Positions 1 to 10,167 of a stretch of 64,000 nucleotides of DNA are shown piece after piece. Both the position numbers and the translations under genes were made by a program. Positions within the stretch are counted from its first letter, which is position 1; the number at the start of each line of letters is the position of its first letter. The DNA comes from Vespula vulgaris (Eukaryota; Arthropoda; Insecta; Hymenoptera; Vespidae): contig NC_066593.1 of assembly GCF_905475345.1 (NCBI RefSeq), positions 1,280,774-1,344,773 on the forward strand. Direction: 5' to 3'. The notes beneath the pieces were generated by a model, which did no database searches, was not told the origin of the DNA, and saw only the letters and a list, made by a program, of their open reading frames with translations.

Positions 1-773
1 AGGGGTGGAGGAAGAGAGAAACGTAATGAAAAAAGGAAGAATCTCTCTATGATCTAGGCGTTCGATAATATTACGTATTTCTTGGAAGAAATAAAACATA
101 GATCGACGAAGGAATAAAGATACGTTCTTTTTTTCTTTTCTTTTTTTTTCTCTTTTTTTTTTCTTTTCTTATCGATAGACGACCCGTCTCGAGTCAGTCT
201 ATACGATAATCGATATATAAGATTTTTTTTTTTTTTTTTTTACCAAAGGCAATTAACGTTCCCGTATAATTTGTGAGAGATAGTCTGGTATAGAAAAAAA
301 AAAAAAGTAACACAAGAAAAAAAGATTGGAAAAAACGGGAAAAAGGTTTTCCCTTCTATAGAAATATCAGTTAAGACTCCTCAAGTGTTCGTATATAGTA
401 ATGGGTAAATATGAAAATAATTTTTCTCGTTTCTTCGTTCGCTATACGCGCGCAAACAACGGGGCAAACAATTTTATCGTATTACTAGAAGAAAAAGGGG
501 AATATTAAAGAGGAGAGTAGGCTGTAAATAGTATGTCGTGAGAGCGTAGCTAATGTCATAGTTGCGTGACTACAACGATGCTATAAATTTGGAAACCGCT
601 GACAGACGAGGCGACGAGAAGCACGATACTGCCAGAAGCACGTTGTGATTTTGCTGCTCGAAGTTATGGAACGGACAAATTCGAGTACGTAATTTCGCTC
701 GTGAATTTCGTTGAGCGAACATATATATATATACATGCGCATGTATATATACGTAATTATCTACATAACACAA

Positions 774-818
<45 letters not shown>
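774..818. repeat. (GATA)n microsatellite
   Basis: Eleven or so near-perfect GATA units. A second GATA tract lies at about 9058-9092, next to an ACAT repeat. Confidence 0.95.
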
Positions 819-993
819 CGGATGATTGGATAGACACGTTCGTTACGAGCACGCACGTTCCTATTTATTTTTAATACGAAGAAATTTCCTTCCTTTCTTT
901 TTTTCTTTTATCTTTTCTTAACGAGAACAAAAACTATTATCGTTCTATCGTATACAACACTCTTTCATAATACATAAATAATAAGTAGTAAGC

Positions 994-1028
<35 letters not shown>

Positions 1029-1029
1029 C
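994..1029. repeat. (AAGT)n microsatellite
   Basis: Nine perfect tetranucleotide units, with a degenerate start (agtaagc) upstream. Confidence 0.93.
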
Positions 1030-1080
1030 ACATAGAACGCTTGCAATCCAAACGCGTGACTAATCGTTAGAGAAACGTAG

Positions 1081-1110
1081 CTATAAGCGCCTATAAGCGG
1101 CTATAAGCGA
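1081..1110. repeat. 10-bp tandem repeat, three copies
   Basis: Three adjacent copies of CTATAAGCG plus one variable base (c, g, a). The period of 10 is close to one helical turn. Confidence 0.9.
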
Positions 1111-1568
1111 AAGACGACTTTTTGCGGTGGAACTTGAAAACAACGAAAGGGTTCCCTCCGAGCCGTCTTTCTCGTATCGTGGCTCGTTTGTCGGAGCGAC
1201 GAAGGATTCTTACGAGCCAAGTAAGAATTCTCTTTGGACACAGGTGCGAGTCGTGAATTCTCTTCTTCTTCTACTTCTTCTTCTTCTTTTTCTTCTTCTC
1301 GATTGGTTAGAGAGATCAGAGAAGGGGAAGAAAGAAAGAAGGTAAAACGTCCTCTCTCTCTCTCTCTTTCTTTCTCTCTTTCTCTCTCTCTCTTCCTCTC
1401 TCTCTTCTTTTTCTTTCGTCCTTTCTGATTAACGCGAGACGCTTTAGGCATGTGGTTTAAGGTAAGATAAGGATAAGTGGCCAGACTCTCGTATTCCTCT
1501 GCTCCTCTCGGGCATGAATTAATCGAGAAACCTTCTTCTCCCTCTTCCTCTTTCTTTTTCTTTTGCAT

Positions 1569-1632
1569 CTTCTTCTTCTTCTTCTTCTTCTTCTTCTTCT
1601 TCTTCTTCTTCTTCTTCTTCTTCTTCTTCTTT
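1569..1632. repeat. (CTT)n microsatellite
   Basis: A perfect trinucleotide pyrimidine tract of about 21 units, long enough to form triplex DNA in principle. Confidence 0.95.
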
Positions 1633-1770
1633 GTAGGAGGAAGAGGAGGTTAAGAGAGCTCTAGAAAGGCGGTGTCTCTAGAAGAGGTCATTAAGTGTGT
1701 AAGAGGATTAGAAAAGTTCTACTTCGAACACAGCGCTGATCCTAATCACAATGGTAAATCTGACACTAGC

Positions 1771-1772
<2 letters not shown>

Positions 1773-1838
<66 letters not shown>
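1773..1838. repeat. (CT)n microsatellite, pure 66 bp
   Basis: 33 uninterrupted CT units, one of the longest pure dinucleotide runs in the window. Confidence 0.95.
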
Positions 1839-1841
<3 letters not shown>

Positions 1842-1950
1842 TTATCTTCCCTAAGAAGCATCGTGCTTTGCGTTTCGCTGATTAGCATAAAATACCGATC
1901 GAAATCCAGTATTCTTTTCTTTATTTTGATTCAGAGTAAGAGAAAGAAAA

Positions 1951-2045
1951 TAATGATGATGATAATAACGACGACAACGACGACGACAATGATAATGATA
2001 ATGATGATGACGACGACGACGACGATGACGTCCACGACGATGAGA
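1951..2045. repeat. GAT/GAC/AAT trinucleotide cluster
   Basis: Mixed atg/atga, acg and ata triplets in imperfect array. One frame reads Met/Ile/Thr runs and another reads Asp/Asn runs. Similar clusters occur at 11508-11587, 13840-13866 and 16192-16217. No flanking coding signal was found. Confidence 0.85.
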
Positions 2046-3281
2046 AAAGTAGCTTTCGCTTTGGTCTAAAGAACGACGAAGATGAGACTCGAGTATCGTC
2101 CACTGACCGCCATCTCGGAATTAACTTGTCGAGAGATAGAAAGAGACTCGAGGCCGTGTTATCGCGACACACGGATCGTGGCATGCGCCCACCTGCGGCA
2201 ACCAACCGACGTCGGACGACCTGCATTAGCTTACGCGAGAATCCCTCTCGCCCTCCTTCTTTTTTTTTCTTCTTGTTCTTCTTTTCATAATATTTTTTTC
2301 TTATTTTTTTCTTTTTTTTTTTTTGTTCACCCCAATAATCCTTAAATCGATCCGGCGTTATTGACTTACTCCAAATCGTAAATACGACTTTGGCTACTTC
2401 TTTTTTTTTTTTTTTTTTATTATACGATAAACGATATCGCCTGTACTATCTATCGAAACAATAAATACACTACTTACTTATATCCGATGATGTTCGGGAA
2501 AATCTACCATACGAGAATTTTATATCTATCAACGCGATTATTTCTAAAGGATTCTCGTCCTCTTGTTCTTCCTATTTTTCTTCTTCTTCTGCTCCTTTTC
2601 GAAAGTAAGAGAGAATCGGCTAACGATACCAACAACTGGAATATCTCTCTTTCTCTTTATCTTTCTATTTTTCTTTATCTCTCTTTCTCTTTTCAAATAC
2701 AACGTTACTCGATCTTTGTTCCTTTCGAAAGCGTTTGAAAGGCGATTTTCTTGTCGAAAGCGTATAAGAGATCTCTTACGGGATTCTTTTTTCTGTTTTT
2801 TTTTTAGCTCTATTTTCTTTTTTTTCTCTCTTTCTTTCTTTCTTTCTTTTTTTTTATTTTTCTCCGTCAAAATTTTCCTCGGAGATATTTTCCATCGGTG
2901 TCACCGTCGTAAGTCCGTGTCTACTATTCTTTGGAGTAAAGCAACATCGATCGAACCTATCGATCCTGTCAATCCGTTAGAAATATTTCGTGTATCCACC
3001 GTATCTCTACCCCGAGTGCATTGTATCTATCTCTTTCGATTTTCTTCTTCCTTCTTTTCCTTTTCATTTTCGTGTCATTCAAGAGAAGAAAACTATTATA
3101 GAGGCTAGATAGCTAAATCTTTTTCTAAGAACAAAATGATACTACTGTATCTCGTATTGTCAAGGGTACATTATTAAGTAATTAAATAGCTATTTAATAA
3201 AAATGACCTAGCGTTCTCTTCGAAGATTTTTATCGAAGCTGGAATTATGACTGGTTGGTTATTAGTAATAAATAAAACGAA

Positions 3282-3284
<3 letters not shown>

Positions 3285-3339
<55 letters not shown>
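3285..3339. repeat. (TA)n microsatellite
   Basis: About 27 uninterrupted AT units. Confidence 0.95.
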
Positions 3340-3342
<3 letters not shown>

Positions 3343-3638
3343 AAAAATATATAAAAAGAAAAATAGAAAAAAAAGAAAAAATGAAGAAGATTGAAAGAGT
3401 CATTATTGTTTTCATCTCTGTCTCTGTCTCTCTCTCTCTCTATCTCTCTCCCTCTCTCTCTCTCTGAAAAGCTCGAGATTCCGTTTCAACGAATCGATGA
3501 GTGCTTTTATATCGATTAAAAGAGTTCCGCTCCTTCAATTTTTCTTTTTTCTTTTTTTTTCAACCATGATAAGAGTAATAAAAGCGATGTACAGTTAGTT
3601 GCAATATCTTGCAGATGTTTCGAAAGAGAAAAAGTACG

Positions 3639-3709
3639 AGAGAAAGAGAAAGAGAAAGAGAAAGAGAAAGAGAATGAGAATGAGAATAAGAATGAAAGAA
3701 AAAGAAAAA

Positions 3710-3769
<60 letters not shown>
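3639..3769. repeat. GAAAGA then (GA)n purine tract
   Basis: A hexamer array (gaaaga) passes into a pure GA run, giving a 130-bp almost all-purine strand. Confidence 0.93.
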
Positions 3770-3772
<3 letters not shown>

Positions 3773-4044
3773 CAATCACAGGATTGGTCATCTTCGTCGT
3801 GGATTTAAACTCGATCCCAGCTTGGGATCTCTATAGCGATGGCGACATCAAAGGTACGAGTAAAACTCATTTTAAAGGAGATCCAACAGATAGGTGAAGA
3901 TAGCGCGAAGCAATCAACTTACTCCATTCTGTTCCTCCCCTTCGCATTACCCCTTCCCTTTTTCTTCTTTATTAATACCACTCCTTATTGCATCGTTGCT
4001 CGTTTCTCCTTCGTAGATCATCTTCGCCGTTAAGCGATGATTTT

Positions 4045-4048
<4 letters not shown>

Positions 4049-4122
<74 letters not shown>

Positions 4123-4152
4123 GTCTCTGTCTCTGTTTCTGTCTGTCTCTTT
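4049..4152. repeat. (CT)n passing into (CTCTGT)n
   Basis: A pure CT tract is followed by ctctgt hexamers, so one T-to-G change has been copied as a new unit. Confidence 0.93.
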
Positions 4153-4262
4153 CTTTCTCTTCGTATTCCCCTTGAAAGCAAGTTTCGAGAAGAGAAACGA
4201 TCCTTTCGAGCAATTTTTCCAATTGATTATCTAACGAATTTTACTCTATTTCTTCCATTCTT

Positions 4263-4293
<31 letters not shown>

Positions 4294-4489
4294 TTATTTC
4301 TCTTACACTTTAAACAACAATCGTTTTACACCACTTTCGTTTGTATCGTTTCGCGTTTGCCTTTCCTCTCCTTCTCTTTCGCTATTTTCTTTCCTTCCTC
4401 GGGACTACTTCTTCACTGTAATCCGTTTATTTGATCTCACGGGTCGATCGTACCGAAGCAGAACAAATGGCATCTATCCATCCACTTCC

Positions 4490-4492
<3 letters not shown>

Positions 4493-4530
<38 letters not shown>

Positions 4531-4533
4531 CTC
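4493..4533. repeat. (CT)n microsatellite
   Basis: CT tract inside otherwise unique sequence (4430-4740) with no coding support. Confidence 0.9.
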
Positions 4534-5094
4534 TTACAACGTTACTCGTTCCTTCCTCTGTTCATCCAAGCAGTTTGTCGAAGAAGTCTGAAGCGCGCCA
4601 GAGCGTGGCGCTTTTCATCCGTGCCGGGAGTCAGAGAGTAATTAAAATCCTTCAAGACGTCTACGTGCGACGCGACGTGAAAAGGACGAAGGAAAGATAG
4701 AGGGAAACTCCACGTAGGGAACAACGTCTGACAATGACGAAAAGGGATGATGATTCGAAAGGAGAACATTGCTTTGTTTCCTGAATTCCGACCTTTCTTG
4801 ATTACATTACGATACAACGCGTACGACCTTCTGAAAACTATTTGAAAACATATGAAATATATGTTGGTGGTAAAAGACAAGGAAAGAAAAAGGAACAGAA
4901 GAAAAGAAAAGGAAAGAAAGAAGCAAAGAAAGAAAGAAAGTCCACGATAAAGGGATGCGAAACGACGAGAGATGGAAATGAAACGACGACTTTGGCGGCA
5001 CCGATGCTCTCGTAATTTTCTCTTATTTTTGTTTTGCTCCGACCAACACCACTGGGAAAGAAGAAATAATATCGCATCTCGAGTTCACAGCAGC

Positions 5095-5191
5095 TAACCA
5101 ACCAACCAACCAACCAGCCAGCCAGCCAGCCAGCCAGCCAGACAATCAGACAGTGAGACAGTCAGACAGCCAGCCAGTCACCCACCCAGCT

Positions 5192-5224
<33 letters not shown>

Positions 5225-5263
5225 ACCAGTCAGTCAGCCAACCAGCTAGCAAACCAACCAGCC
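5095..5263. repeat. CCAA/CCAG tetranucleotide array
   Basis: Degenerate array of about 169 bp: CCAA units, then CCAG units, a degenerate CAGA/CAGT middle, then CCAG and mixed units again. Because of the 4-bp period, one frame reads Ser-Gln-Pro-Ala repeats. It is the only array of this type in the window. Confidence 0.95.
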
Positions 5264-6475
5264 ACTGTTCGCACGAAATTCGTTCCGGCTTCCGCCGTCC
5301 TGGCGATAATTGCGTTACGCTCGATTACACCACAATTGTTCTATGAATATCGAGCAAAGAAGATAAGATTCTGGTATTACCGCATTGATAATCTTTCCTT
5401 TTCTTTTGCTTGTTTTTTCTTTTCTTTGTATTTTTGTATTTTTATAAATGTTTTTCTTTTTCTTAGTCAAACTTTACGCGTAGACGTATACGTATAACTA
5501 CATACGTATGCAATATGCAAATATAATATAAGATAAATTAGAGATTTTCCAGGTTTATTATACTTTCTCTACACTCGCAGCATATTCTTTTATAATCAAT
5601 CATCATCCTTCAACGCATTGTCAAAGCCATCCGTTTTATCTTGGCAAATCCAAATCCTCTTTTTATATGAGGACGAACCGCGTTCGTTCCACCGGTTAAC
5701 CTTTAAGCTCTAAAACGCGATACGCGTTTAACGTTCGACGTACTAGTTGTTCAAACGCTCTTTACGCTGCGGATTATTTTCCATTGGAATGCTCGTCCTT
5801 TCACGCTTGACATTTCGTAATCCGAACGTTCTACGATCCTGGAGCGCATTCATACGATTAAATTCGTTAGAAAGAGAAAAAAGATTTCCCTCGGTTGTCC
5901 ATTACAAAACTGTCGTTGCTTAGAGTTGCTTAAAAAAAAAAAAGAAGGAAGAAAAGAAAAAAAATCTTGTACTTTTATAATCGAAAAAAAACTCAAAGAA
6001 ATTTCGAGTCTCCGATTTAGATTGAGTCGACTCATTCGCAAAAATATTTTTTAAATCCTTCACCAAAATAAATTTTATTTCGTTCGGGATAACATTTCCT
6101 TCCCACCCTTCTCCTATTTCTTTAAAAATGTTTTCTTTATCGAAAAATAATGTATTTGGTTATTTAGTAAGCTAAGTAATATACATTTATCAGGATTAAT
6201 AGTTCCCATCGTACTTTTAAGTATGAAAGAACCTTTAATCACGTAGCTATCTCAGTCGATCTTGAAAGGATTAATCTACGAACCTTTTCCTATCTTCTTT
6301 CTTACTCGGTCTTATAAAGACAAAGGCGCACATCTTTAACTCCTCCTCTTCTTCTTCTTCTTCTTCTTCTTTTTCCTCTTTTTTATCTTGACACTAAACA
6401 GTCTCTACTTAACTACACGTGTACGTACCTGAAACATGAAAATGTTTGAAAAGTTAATGAGTGAAAGTATGTACA

Positions 6476-6506
<31 letters not shown>

Positions 6507-6667
6507 GTATGTACATATATATATTTTTTTTCATTGAAAGGAAATAATTTATACAAATCATTAATGTATCAACGTTTAAATGACAAATGTTATTGTATAA
6601 ATGGTCGACCTCGAGTTTCCGCAATTGTACTATTTCAAAGAGTCGTGTCGAAGATAGAGAAAGATAA

Positions 6668-6722
<55 letters not shown>

Positions 6723-6734
6723 TAGGATGAAACA
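5264..6734. other. AT-rich unique sequence, no gene seen
   Basis: Mostly unique. Contains a CTT tract near 6346-6375, an ACAT array (6471-6518) and a GA tract (6680-6722). No coding exon is supported. Confidence 0.5.
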
Positions 6735-6850
6735 TTAATTCCATTTACTCTATTCAAATACATTCCGTGGATATGAATAATGGAAACGTTTACAAATGGC
6801 GATACCGGCGGCCTCCGCTTTAAATGTTCCGCGGCCGCGTTAATAATCTC
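6735..6850. repeat. Duplicated block, copy 1
   Basis: Shares with 8467-8714 a run of diverged but ordered matches: a Tyr-like tract ATTTACT, TATGAATAATGGA, TGGCGATAC, GAATGTTCCGCGG/AAATGTTCCGCGG and TAATCTC. Copy 1 is continuous and GC-rich, with a NotI-type GCGGCCGC. No coding signal. Function unknown. Confidence 0.75.
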
Positions 6851-7734
6851 GACGAAGAGTTTCGCGGTCGCACATGCTGCGGAATTGCACTTTTACTCGT
6901 ACAATTCATTTTGTTAGCACGTTGCGTCGACGACTAACGACTGCACTCTTTTTTCTCCGCTCTCTCTCTCTCTCTTTTTTCATTTCTTCCTATTTGTATT
7001 TTCTTTATTTTTCTTTACTTGTTTTTCTTTCTAATCATCGATAAATCGATCGCAACGATTCGTTCATCATTATCTCACGTTGGTATTCACCTTTTATTTT
7101 TTTTTTTCTTTTCTTCATTATTCACAACTTTCGATTTCTTCCAATACAATTCGTTCTTTTTTTCTCCATTTTCTATTCTAATTAGAAAGATGAATACTAT
7201 CTCTCATTTTGACACTGTTGTTAGAGGTAAAGAATAATCTCGTAAAGGGAAGATCGTCGTAAAAAAGAAAAGAGAAGAAAAGAAAAGTAAAAGAAAAACA
7301 AAGATGACAGAAAAAGAAATAAATAAAAAAAAAACAAAAAAAAAGCAGGAAATGAATCGTAATTAAACCGTAATTAACCGCGTTAATTACCTCCTACCGT
7401 TTTATTAATAATTATAACAGTCCTCTTTTTTATATCTCGTCCGTGTAATCCATATGGGTGAGTTTCATATGCACCATTTATATAACTATTTACATACGTA
7501 CGTATAAGAAGGAAATGTTTAAAGGATTTACGTTCCGATGCGAGTCTCTCTAGTTTTTCTAATAAAAAATTGAAAGGAGAGAAACCTCCCCCCTCAGGAA
7601 AAAAGGGAATAAAGAAAAAAGAAAAAGAAGTCGAAAAAGGAAGAAAGAAAGCTGGCGGTAAGGAGATAGAGAGGGTAAGAGGGAGGATGAGTGATAATGA
7701 GAAGAGTAAAAGTTCGATGTAAATTATTCCCAGT

Positions 7735-7920
7735 AATTTATAAACGTGCCAGCATGGATATGGAACATCTTACTGTTGGTATGGCCCACGCCTTATGAAA
7801 AACAAACATTATTTACAACATCAAGGGAATACTCCCACGATTATAACGAGTCGTGTAGGTGGCACGACGCGCTCTTCGCTTCGCGCTAGCCTCGACACGC
7901 GATATTTCTAAATGTCATCG
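7735..7920. other. Unique patch, possible regulatory element
   Basis: Non-repetitive sequence of balanced composition between purine-rich tracts, without an open frame of interest. It could be a conserved non-coding element; cross-species comparison would decide. Confidence 0.3.
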
Positions 7921-8019
7921 CATTATACGACTTTACTGTATCGTAAATTACGGAAACTAACGGATAACGCGGCCGTACGGGCGCGCGTGGCCGTATTTCT
8001 TCGTGGAGTCTCTACGTTC

Positions 8020-8215
8020 GATAAGAAAGGGGAGGGGGGAGGGAGAGGAGGAGGGGAAGGAGAAAAAAATAAAGAAGAAAAAAAAACTAAGAAAAAAAAA
8101 GAAAAGATAAGAAAAAGAAAGAAAGAAACAACGAAGCGGGAAGAGGGAAGAACGGAACGAAATAAGAAAAAGAAAAAGAAAAAGACGGAAAGAACTTATC
8201 GAAAAGGGAAGCAAG
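8020..8215. repeat. Purine-rich low-complexity tract
   Basis: An almost all-purine stretch (GGGA, GAAA, AAGA) of nearly 190 bp. The frame that reads through it gives Lys/Glu/Gly/Arg only and is not a credible protein. Confidence 0.85.
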
Positions 8216-8466
8216 TTGTAATCGGAAGAAGTCGTATTGTCTTACACGTTCGAACATAATGGTCGAAGAGTAATAACGGTTTCTCGTGTGGTTTCAAAAG
8301 AAAGAAAGAAGGAGAAAAAGAGAGAGAGAGAGAGAGAGAAGAGAGTTGGGACAGAGTGGGACAAAGAAATCGATCGAAACTCGGTTCCACCATCCATCTC
8401 GTCGTTCTGTCCCAACGCACCTACATTCAGACGCCGGGCCGGTCTTAAAGTGCCACAGGGACAGGC

Positions 8467-8599
8467 ATAAATTCTATTTACTTTATTTGAATACCGTGAG
8501 TATGAATAATGGATGCACGAAAGAGCAAGCGAACGAAAGAGAGAGAGAGAGAGAGAGAGAGAAATGGAGAGAGAAAGAGATGAAGAGAAGGATGGAGGG

Positions 8600-8653
<54 letters not shown>

Positions 8654-8714
8654 TCTAAGAGTGGCGATACGAACGGTCACTTTGAATGTTCCGCGGTCAC
8701 ATTTGTAATCTCAG
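8467..8714. repeat. Duplicated block, copy 2, split by GA microsatellite
   Basis: The left part (8467-8512) and right part (8652-8714) match copy 1 in order. About 140 bp of GA-rich repeat with a short non-repetitive middle separates them. The repeat probably expanded inside the block after duplication. Confidence 0.75.
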
Positions 8715-8745
8715 TTCGAACAGAGACAGACACAGATAGAGATAA

Positions 8746-8780
<35 letters not shown>

Positions 8781-9032
8781 AGACGAGATGCCGCATAACC
8801 GTTTCGAGAAAGCTTCGTGCGGTTTCTGCGTAGTCTGGATTTAGATGATCCTCTTTTCCCCCAACCTCCGCCATTTTTGCTCTTTTCGATCTCTCCCCGA
8901 AATCCGTTCGGTTCAACCAAAGAAAATCTACTCCGTCCAAAGCGTTGGTACAAGAATAGAACATAGTTTGGACTGTTGTTAACGGAGTTATTCCATCTTT
9001 ACTCGTGCCAGTACAAATATATGTACGTAAAG

Positions 9033-9058
9033 ACATACATACATACAGACATACATAC

Positions 9059-9092
<34 letters not shown>
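9033..9092. repeat. ACAT then GATA compound microsatellite
   Basis: Adjacent tetranucleotide arrays of two different units. Confidence 0.93.
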
Positions 9093-9093
<1 letters not shown>

Positions 9094-9182
9094 TGTACAT
9101 ATGTAAGCAGAATTATTGCATCTTCGAGAAGCACCATTGCAATCCAATCGATAATGTATCGTCAACGTCATTGATCCACCCT

Positions 9183-9226
9183 GATCTATCTCTATCTCTA
9201 TCTCTCAAACTATCTCTACCTCTATT

Positions 9227-9257
<31 letters not shown>

Positions 9258-9281
9258 ATCTCTCTCTCTCTCTCTCTCTCT
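9183..9281. repeat. (CTATCT)n/(CT)n tract
   Basis: A hexamer ctatct array passes into pure CT. Confidence 0.92.
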
Positions 9282-9692
9282 GTTCCTTTCGAGCGCATGC
9301 TTGCGATGCGCGTTAAGCAATATGCATAAATATCCATTCGATTATAGTTGACTAGACGGCATACGCTACCGTTACTACCACTGGCTATAATCCCAAGCGA
9401 AGTTTCCTCGATAAATCATCGTTTTATCGGCTGGCTTAGCGATTCCCCGCTCTTTATACGTTTTTCTAGGTAACTCCGAGACGTTACGAATAATTCGAGC
9501 GTGAACCTTACGAATAATAATCCAATTCCTAAGGTTCGGACAATAGACGATAGCTAAGTAAATTCATTGCTGGCATTCTCTCATCGATTTCTCCAATCCA
9601 ATCGTCGTATTCATTCCGTTCCTCGGTTTAACGAGGAATTATAATTCGTTCCAAATGGAATTCGATTTGAATCTATCCCGTACCGTAGATGC

Positions 9693-9723
<31 letters not shown>

Positions 9724-10134
9724 TATATGTATATATATATATATGTATGTATGTATATATATGTACAAATTTCTCTACGTAAAACAGATTCTCTGATGGA
9801 TCTGAAGAAAAATGAAGGATAGAAGAAATTGTCTAGAAATAAGGAAGAAAAAAGGATGGTCTCGTGGATCGAAGGAATATCGATCCTCGATCTTTTATTC
9901 GGAAGAAGGAGGAACGGAGGAAGGGGGAAAAAAATAAGAAGTTAGCGTTAACATCGGAGGAACAGATCGAAGGACAAAAAAAAGAAGAAGAAAAACAAGG
10001 ATAATAGATGTTGACGTTTAAGAAATAGATAGATAGATGGATAGATAGATAATAGTCGAGTTACTATCGATCGAAACTCATGTGCACTCTTTATCCACCT
10101 ATCCTTCATTCTTCTCGTCCTTCGTTCTGTCATC
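9282..10134. other. Unique sequence, no gene seen
   Basis: 9282-9690 is unique. A TA/ATGT tract lies at 9691-9763. The rest is purine-rich sequence with a short GATA tract near 10026-10050. No exon is supported. Confidence 0.5.
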
Positions 10135-10167
10135 TAGCTAGCTACTAGCTAGCTACTAGCTAGCTAC
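10135..10167. repeat. 11-bp perfect tandem repeat, three copies
   Basis: Three identical copies of TAGCTAGCTAC. Each unit contains the palindrome TAGCTA, so the array can also pair with itself. Confidence 0.95.

Larger units (their letters stand above)
1..3500. other. Non-coding, repeat-rich stretch
   Basis: No gene is supported. The stretch holds T- and A-runs, GATA (774-818), AAGT (994-1029), CTT (1258-1300, 1569-1632), CT (1351-1419, 1773-1838), a GAT/GAC trinucleotide cluster (1951-2045) and TA (3285-3339). The sequence around 2090-2240 is unique and GC-richer but has no convincing coding signal. Confidence 0.6.
3840..5090. other. Unique sequence with CT tracts, no gene seen
   Basis: Non-repetitive patches at 3800-3960, 4150-4260, 4320-4490 and 4540-5090 are separated by CT tracts. 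No splice-bounded open frame with codon-like composition was found. Confidence 0.5.

Noticed and set aside
3516..4434. Long frames reading Ser-Leu or Arg-Glu repeats (also near 8286-8833, 9113-9337, 14383-14823, 40310-40887, 52431-52810, 60430-61167)
   Set aside because: They are translations of CT/GA microsatellites. Equivalent frames exist on both strands and there is no non-repeat coding content.
5153..5497. 114-codon frame with Ser-Gln-Pro-Ala repeats
   Set aside because: Created by the CCAG array. The part after the array is low-complexity Phe/Ser with no domain.
8677..9171. Minus frame with about 60 non-repetitive residues
   Set aside because: Bounded by a GA repeat and GATA/ACAT repeats, with no domain. 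It overlaps the duplicated non-coding block.
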